From Betaproteobacteria bacterium (GTDB lineage: Bacteria > Pseudomonadota > Gammaproteobacteria > Burkholderiales > Rhodocyclaceae): DNA of 37,559 nt. The notes under the pieces are model-generated. The model was not told the origin of the DNA. It did no database searches and worked only from the letters and a program-made list of their open reading frames with translations. Location: positions 1-37,559 of the forward strand of contig JAPTVL010000334.1 of assembly GCA_028065725.1 (NCBI GenBank), in the 5' to 3' direction. Below are positions 36,545-37,559 of the stretch, piece by piece; position 1 is the first letter of the stretch, and each line of letters opens with the position of its first letter. The position numbers and the translations under genes were made by a program.

Positions 36545-37336
36545 ATGCAGGCAAATCCCGTGATTCCCTGGCTAGGTGGCAAACGTCGCCTGGCTGACCG
36601 TCTGATCCCCCTATCCCCCCAGCATGAATGCTACGTCGAGCTGTTCTGCGGCGGCGCCGCGCTCTACTTCATGCGCCAGCCCGCCCCGGTCGAAGTGCTG
36701 AACGACGTCAACGGCGACCTGGTCAACCTCTACCGCGTGGTTCAGCACCACCTCGAGGAGTTCGTCCGCCAGTTCAAATGGGCGATCAGCTCGCGCCAGA
36801 TCTTCAAGTGGCACCAAATGACCGAGCCGGAAACCCTCACCGACATCCAGCGCGCCGCCCGGTTCTTCTACCTGCAGCACCACGCCTTCGGCGGCAAGGT
36901 CTCCGGCCAGAACTTCGGTACCGCCACCACCGCCCCCATGATCAACCTCTGCCGGATCGAGGAAAACCTGTCCGCCGCCCACATGCGCCTGTCCGGCACC
37001 AACGTCGAGCACCTGCCCTGGGACGCCTGCCTCAAGAAATACGACCGCCCCCACACCTTCTTCTATGCCGATCCCCCGTACTGGCAGACCGAAGGCTACG
37101 GCGTCGATTTTGAATGGGAACAGTACGAGCGCCTGGCCACCGCCATGCGGGCCTGCAAGGGCAAGATGATGCTGTCGATCAACGACCACCCCGACATCCG
37201 GGCAGCATTCGACGGCTTGGTCATGCACGACCTCGGTATCAAGTACAGTGTGGCCAACGCCCACGGTCAGCCAACCGAGAGCCGCGAGCTGGTCATCACC
37301 AACTATCAGCCGGACGTAATGGGAGGATTGTTTTGA
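36545..37336 (+). CDS. DNA adenine methylase (Dam-like)
   Basis: The 263-aa protein is an N6-adenine methyltransferase of the D12/Dam class. Motif I is PWLGGKRRL (residues 8-16), then YVELFCGGAALYF, LNDVNGDLVNLYR, and the catalytic DPPYW (176-180). The likely role is protection of phage DNA from host restriction. Mu carries its unrelated modification gene mom at the same right-end position. I chose the ATG at 36545, which has AAAGG 6 bases upstream. The longer in-frame start at 36461 runs through the hairpin and is not supported. The recognition sequence cannot be read from the gene. Confidence 0.92.
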   Translation: MQANPVIPWLGGKRRLADRLIPLSPQHECYVELFCGGAALYFMRQPAPVEVLNDVNGDLVNLYRVVQHHLEEFVRQFKWAISSRQIFKWHQMTEPETLTDIQRAARFFYLQHHAFGGKVSGQNFGTATTAPMINLCRIEENLSAAHMRLSGTNVEHLPWDACLKKYDRPHTFFYADPPYWQTEGYGVDFEWEQYERLATAMRACKGKMMLSINDHPDIRAAFDGLVMHDLGIKYSVANAHGQPTESRELVITNYQPDVMGGLF

Positions 37337-37450
37337 GGCCGGGGGCTTTACATGTAACGTCTCACACAGTAATGATTCGTTCTACTGTGTGAGACCGATG
37401 CGTTTCCCGTTTATCTCACTCTGAGCCGCAATTTATCGCGCGGCGCTTCA
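37337..37450. promoter_or_regulatory. Right end (attR) with putative transposase-binding sites R1-R3
   Basis: Read inward from the right end on the minus strand, R1 (37443-37431) contains GCGATAAAT and R2 (37421-37409) reads GAGTGAGATAAAC, one base different from L1. Their centres are 22 bp apart, mirroring L1-L2. The outer element begins 11 bp before GATAAAT-type sequence at both termini. R3 corresponds to GTGTGAGAC inside the inverted repeat at 37359-37395. Together these fit MuA-type end sites. Confidence 0.75.
37359..37395. repeat. 13-bp perfect inverted repeat inside the right end
   Basis: GTCTCACACAGTA (37359-37371) and TACTGTGTGAGAC (37383-37395) are perfectly complementary with an 11-base spacer. 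It lies 22 bp after the methylase stop. It could terminate the late transcript, although no T-run is seen, or it could place two facing transposase sites, since each arm contains GTGAGAC, as does L3. Confidence 0.7.
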
Positions 37451-37456
37451 GGGGTC
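37451..37456. repeat. Target-site duplication, right copy (GGGGTC)
   Basis: This is identical to 121-126 and directly follows the CA terminus. Together the two copies mark a transposition event rather than site-specific integration. Confidence 0.88.
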
Positions 37457-37559
37457 GCCTTCTTTTGGTTCCTTTTCTTGGCGAGACAAGAAAAGGAACT
37501 AGCTGCCGGGCTACCCCCGGCCAATGGTCCGCAGCCTAGCGAAATCCTCCACTACTGTT
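37457..37559. other. Host DNA right of the prophage
   Basis: This short flank contains a 13-bp perfect inverted repeat, GTTCCTTTTCTTG (37468-37480) and CAAGAAAAGGAAC (37487-37499), with a 6-base loop. Similar pyrimidine/purine hairpins are, in my memory, common near gene ends in beta- and gammaproteobacteria. No complete gene fits in the flank. Confidence 0.6.

Larger units (their letters stand above)
127..37450. mobile_element. Complete Mu-like transposable prophage
   Basis: The element begins TGACCGGG and ends CGGCGCTTCA, so it reads TG...CA. At each end a GATAAAT-containing repeat sits at the same distance (11 bp) from the terminus, and a 6-bp host duplication flanks it. Inside are transposase A, ATPase B, Gam, GemA, Mor, lysozyme, terminase, portal, head, contractile tail, baseplate, fibre and a right-end DNA methylase. 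The set is near complete for a Mu-type myophage and is probably functional, apart from one frameshifted accessory gene. The left half is inverted relative to Mu gene order. Confidence 0.95.

Noticed and set aside
1..37559. tRNA genes, rRNA, CRISPR arrays or insertion sequences
   Set aside because: I saw no cloverleaf-like, ribosomal or regularly spaced repeat sequence. The element is a single transposable phage.

Overview
The window holds one complete transposable (Mu-like) prophage, 127-37450 (37,324 bp), with about 125 bp of host DNA on the left and about 100 bp on the right. The ends show directly in the sequence. The element starts TG and ends CA, carries related inverted repeats near each terminus, and is flanked by an identical 6-bp target duplication GGGGTC (121-126 and 37451-37456). 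The DNA is GC-rich, and the gene content recalls Mu-like phages of Burkholderia, Pseudomonas and related bacteria. A beta- or gammaproteobacterial host is likely, probably beta, but no host gene is present to prove it.

Leftward half (20 kb down to 245, minus strand). From an operator-rich control region at 19.82-19.93 kb runs a long, tightly overlapped early operon: Ner-like regulator, CII-like regulator, winged-helix protein, DUF3102-type coiled-coil protein, transposase A, AAA ATPase B, then about 15 small accessory genes. The accessory genes include a frameshifted gene, Cys-rich proteins, a SAM methyltransferase, Gam, HU and an HD hydrolase, ending in gemA and mor. Directly after mor comes the leftward late operon: lysozyme, a small unknown, an alpha/beta hydrolase, a membrane-anchored thermonuclease, a zinc-ribbon protein, gp25- and gp26-like proteins, small and large terminase, portal, gpF and gpG. 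It finishes about 120 bp from the left end.

Rightward half (19.93 to 37.34 kb, plus strand). A repressor and two unknown genes form a probable lysogeny operon. The late operon follows: protease/scaffold, capsid decoration protein, major capsid, head-tail joining proteins, sheath, tube, frameshifted tail chaperone, tape measure, circularisation protein, baseplate hub, spike, gp46-48, tail fibre, fibre-assembly protein, and an adenine methylase at the right end. One small membrane-protein gene (29739-29939) is inserted antisense in this operon.

Relative to Mu, the whole repressor-to-gpG half is inverted in place, so the control region lies in the centre and the two late operons diverge. Their leaders, upstream of lysozyme and of the protease, share an 18/23 motif (8070-8092 and 21328-21350), each exactly 29 nt before the start codon. 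These correspond to Mu Plys and PI and are probably driven by the single Mor/C-family activator. Other notable signals are two near-identical palindromes inside the DUF3102 gene, a Mu-type -2 frameshift site in the tail chaperone, and an internal scaffold start. Apart from the frameshift near 14.2 kb, every core Mu function I looked for is present except a recognisable holin and spanin.
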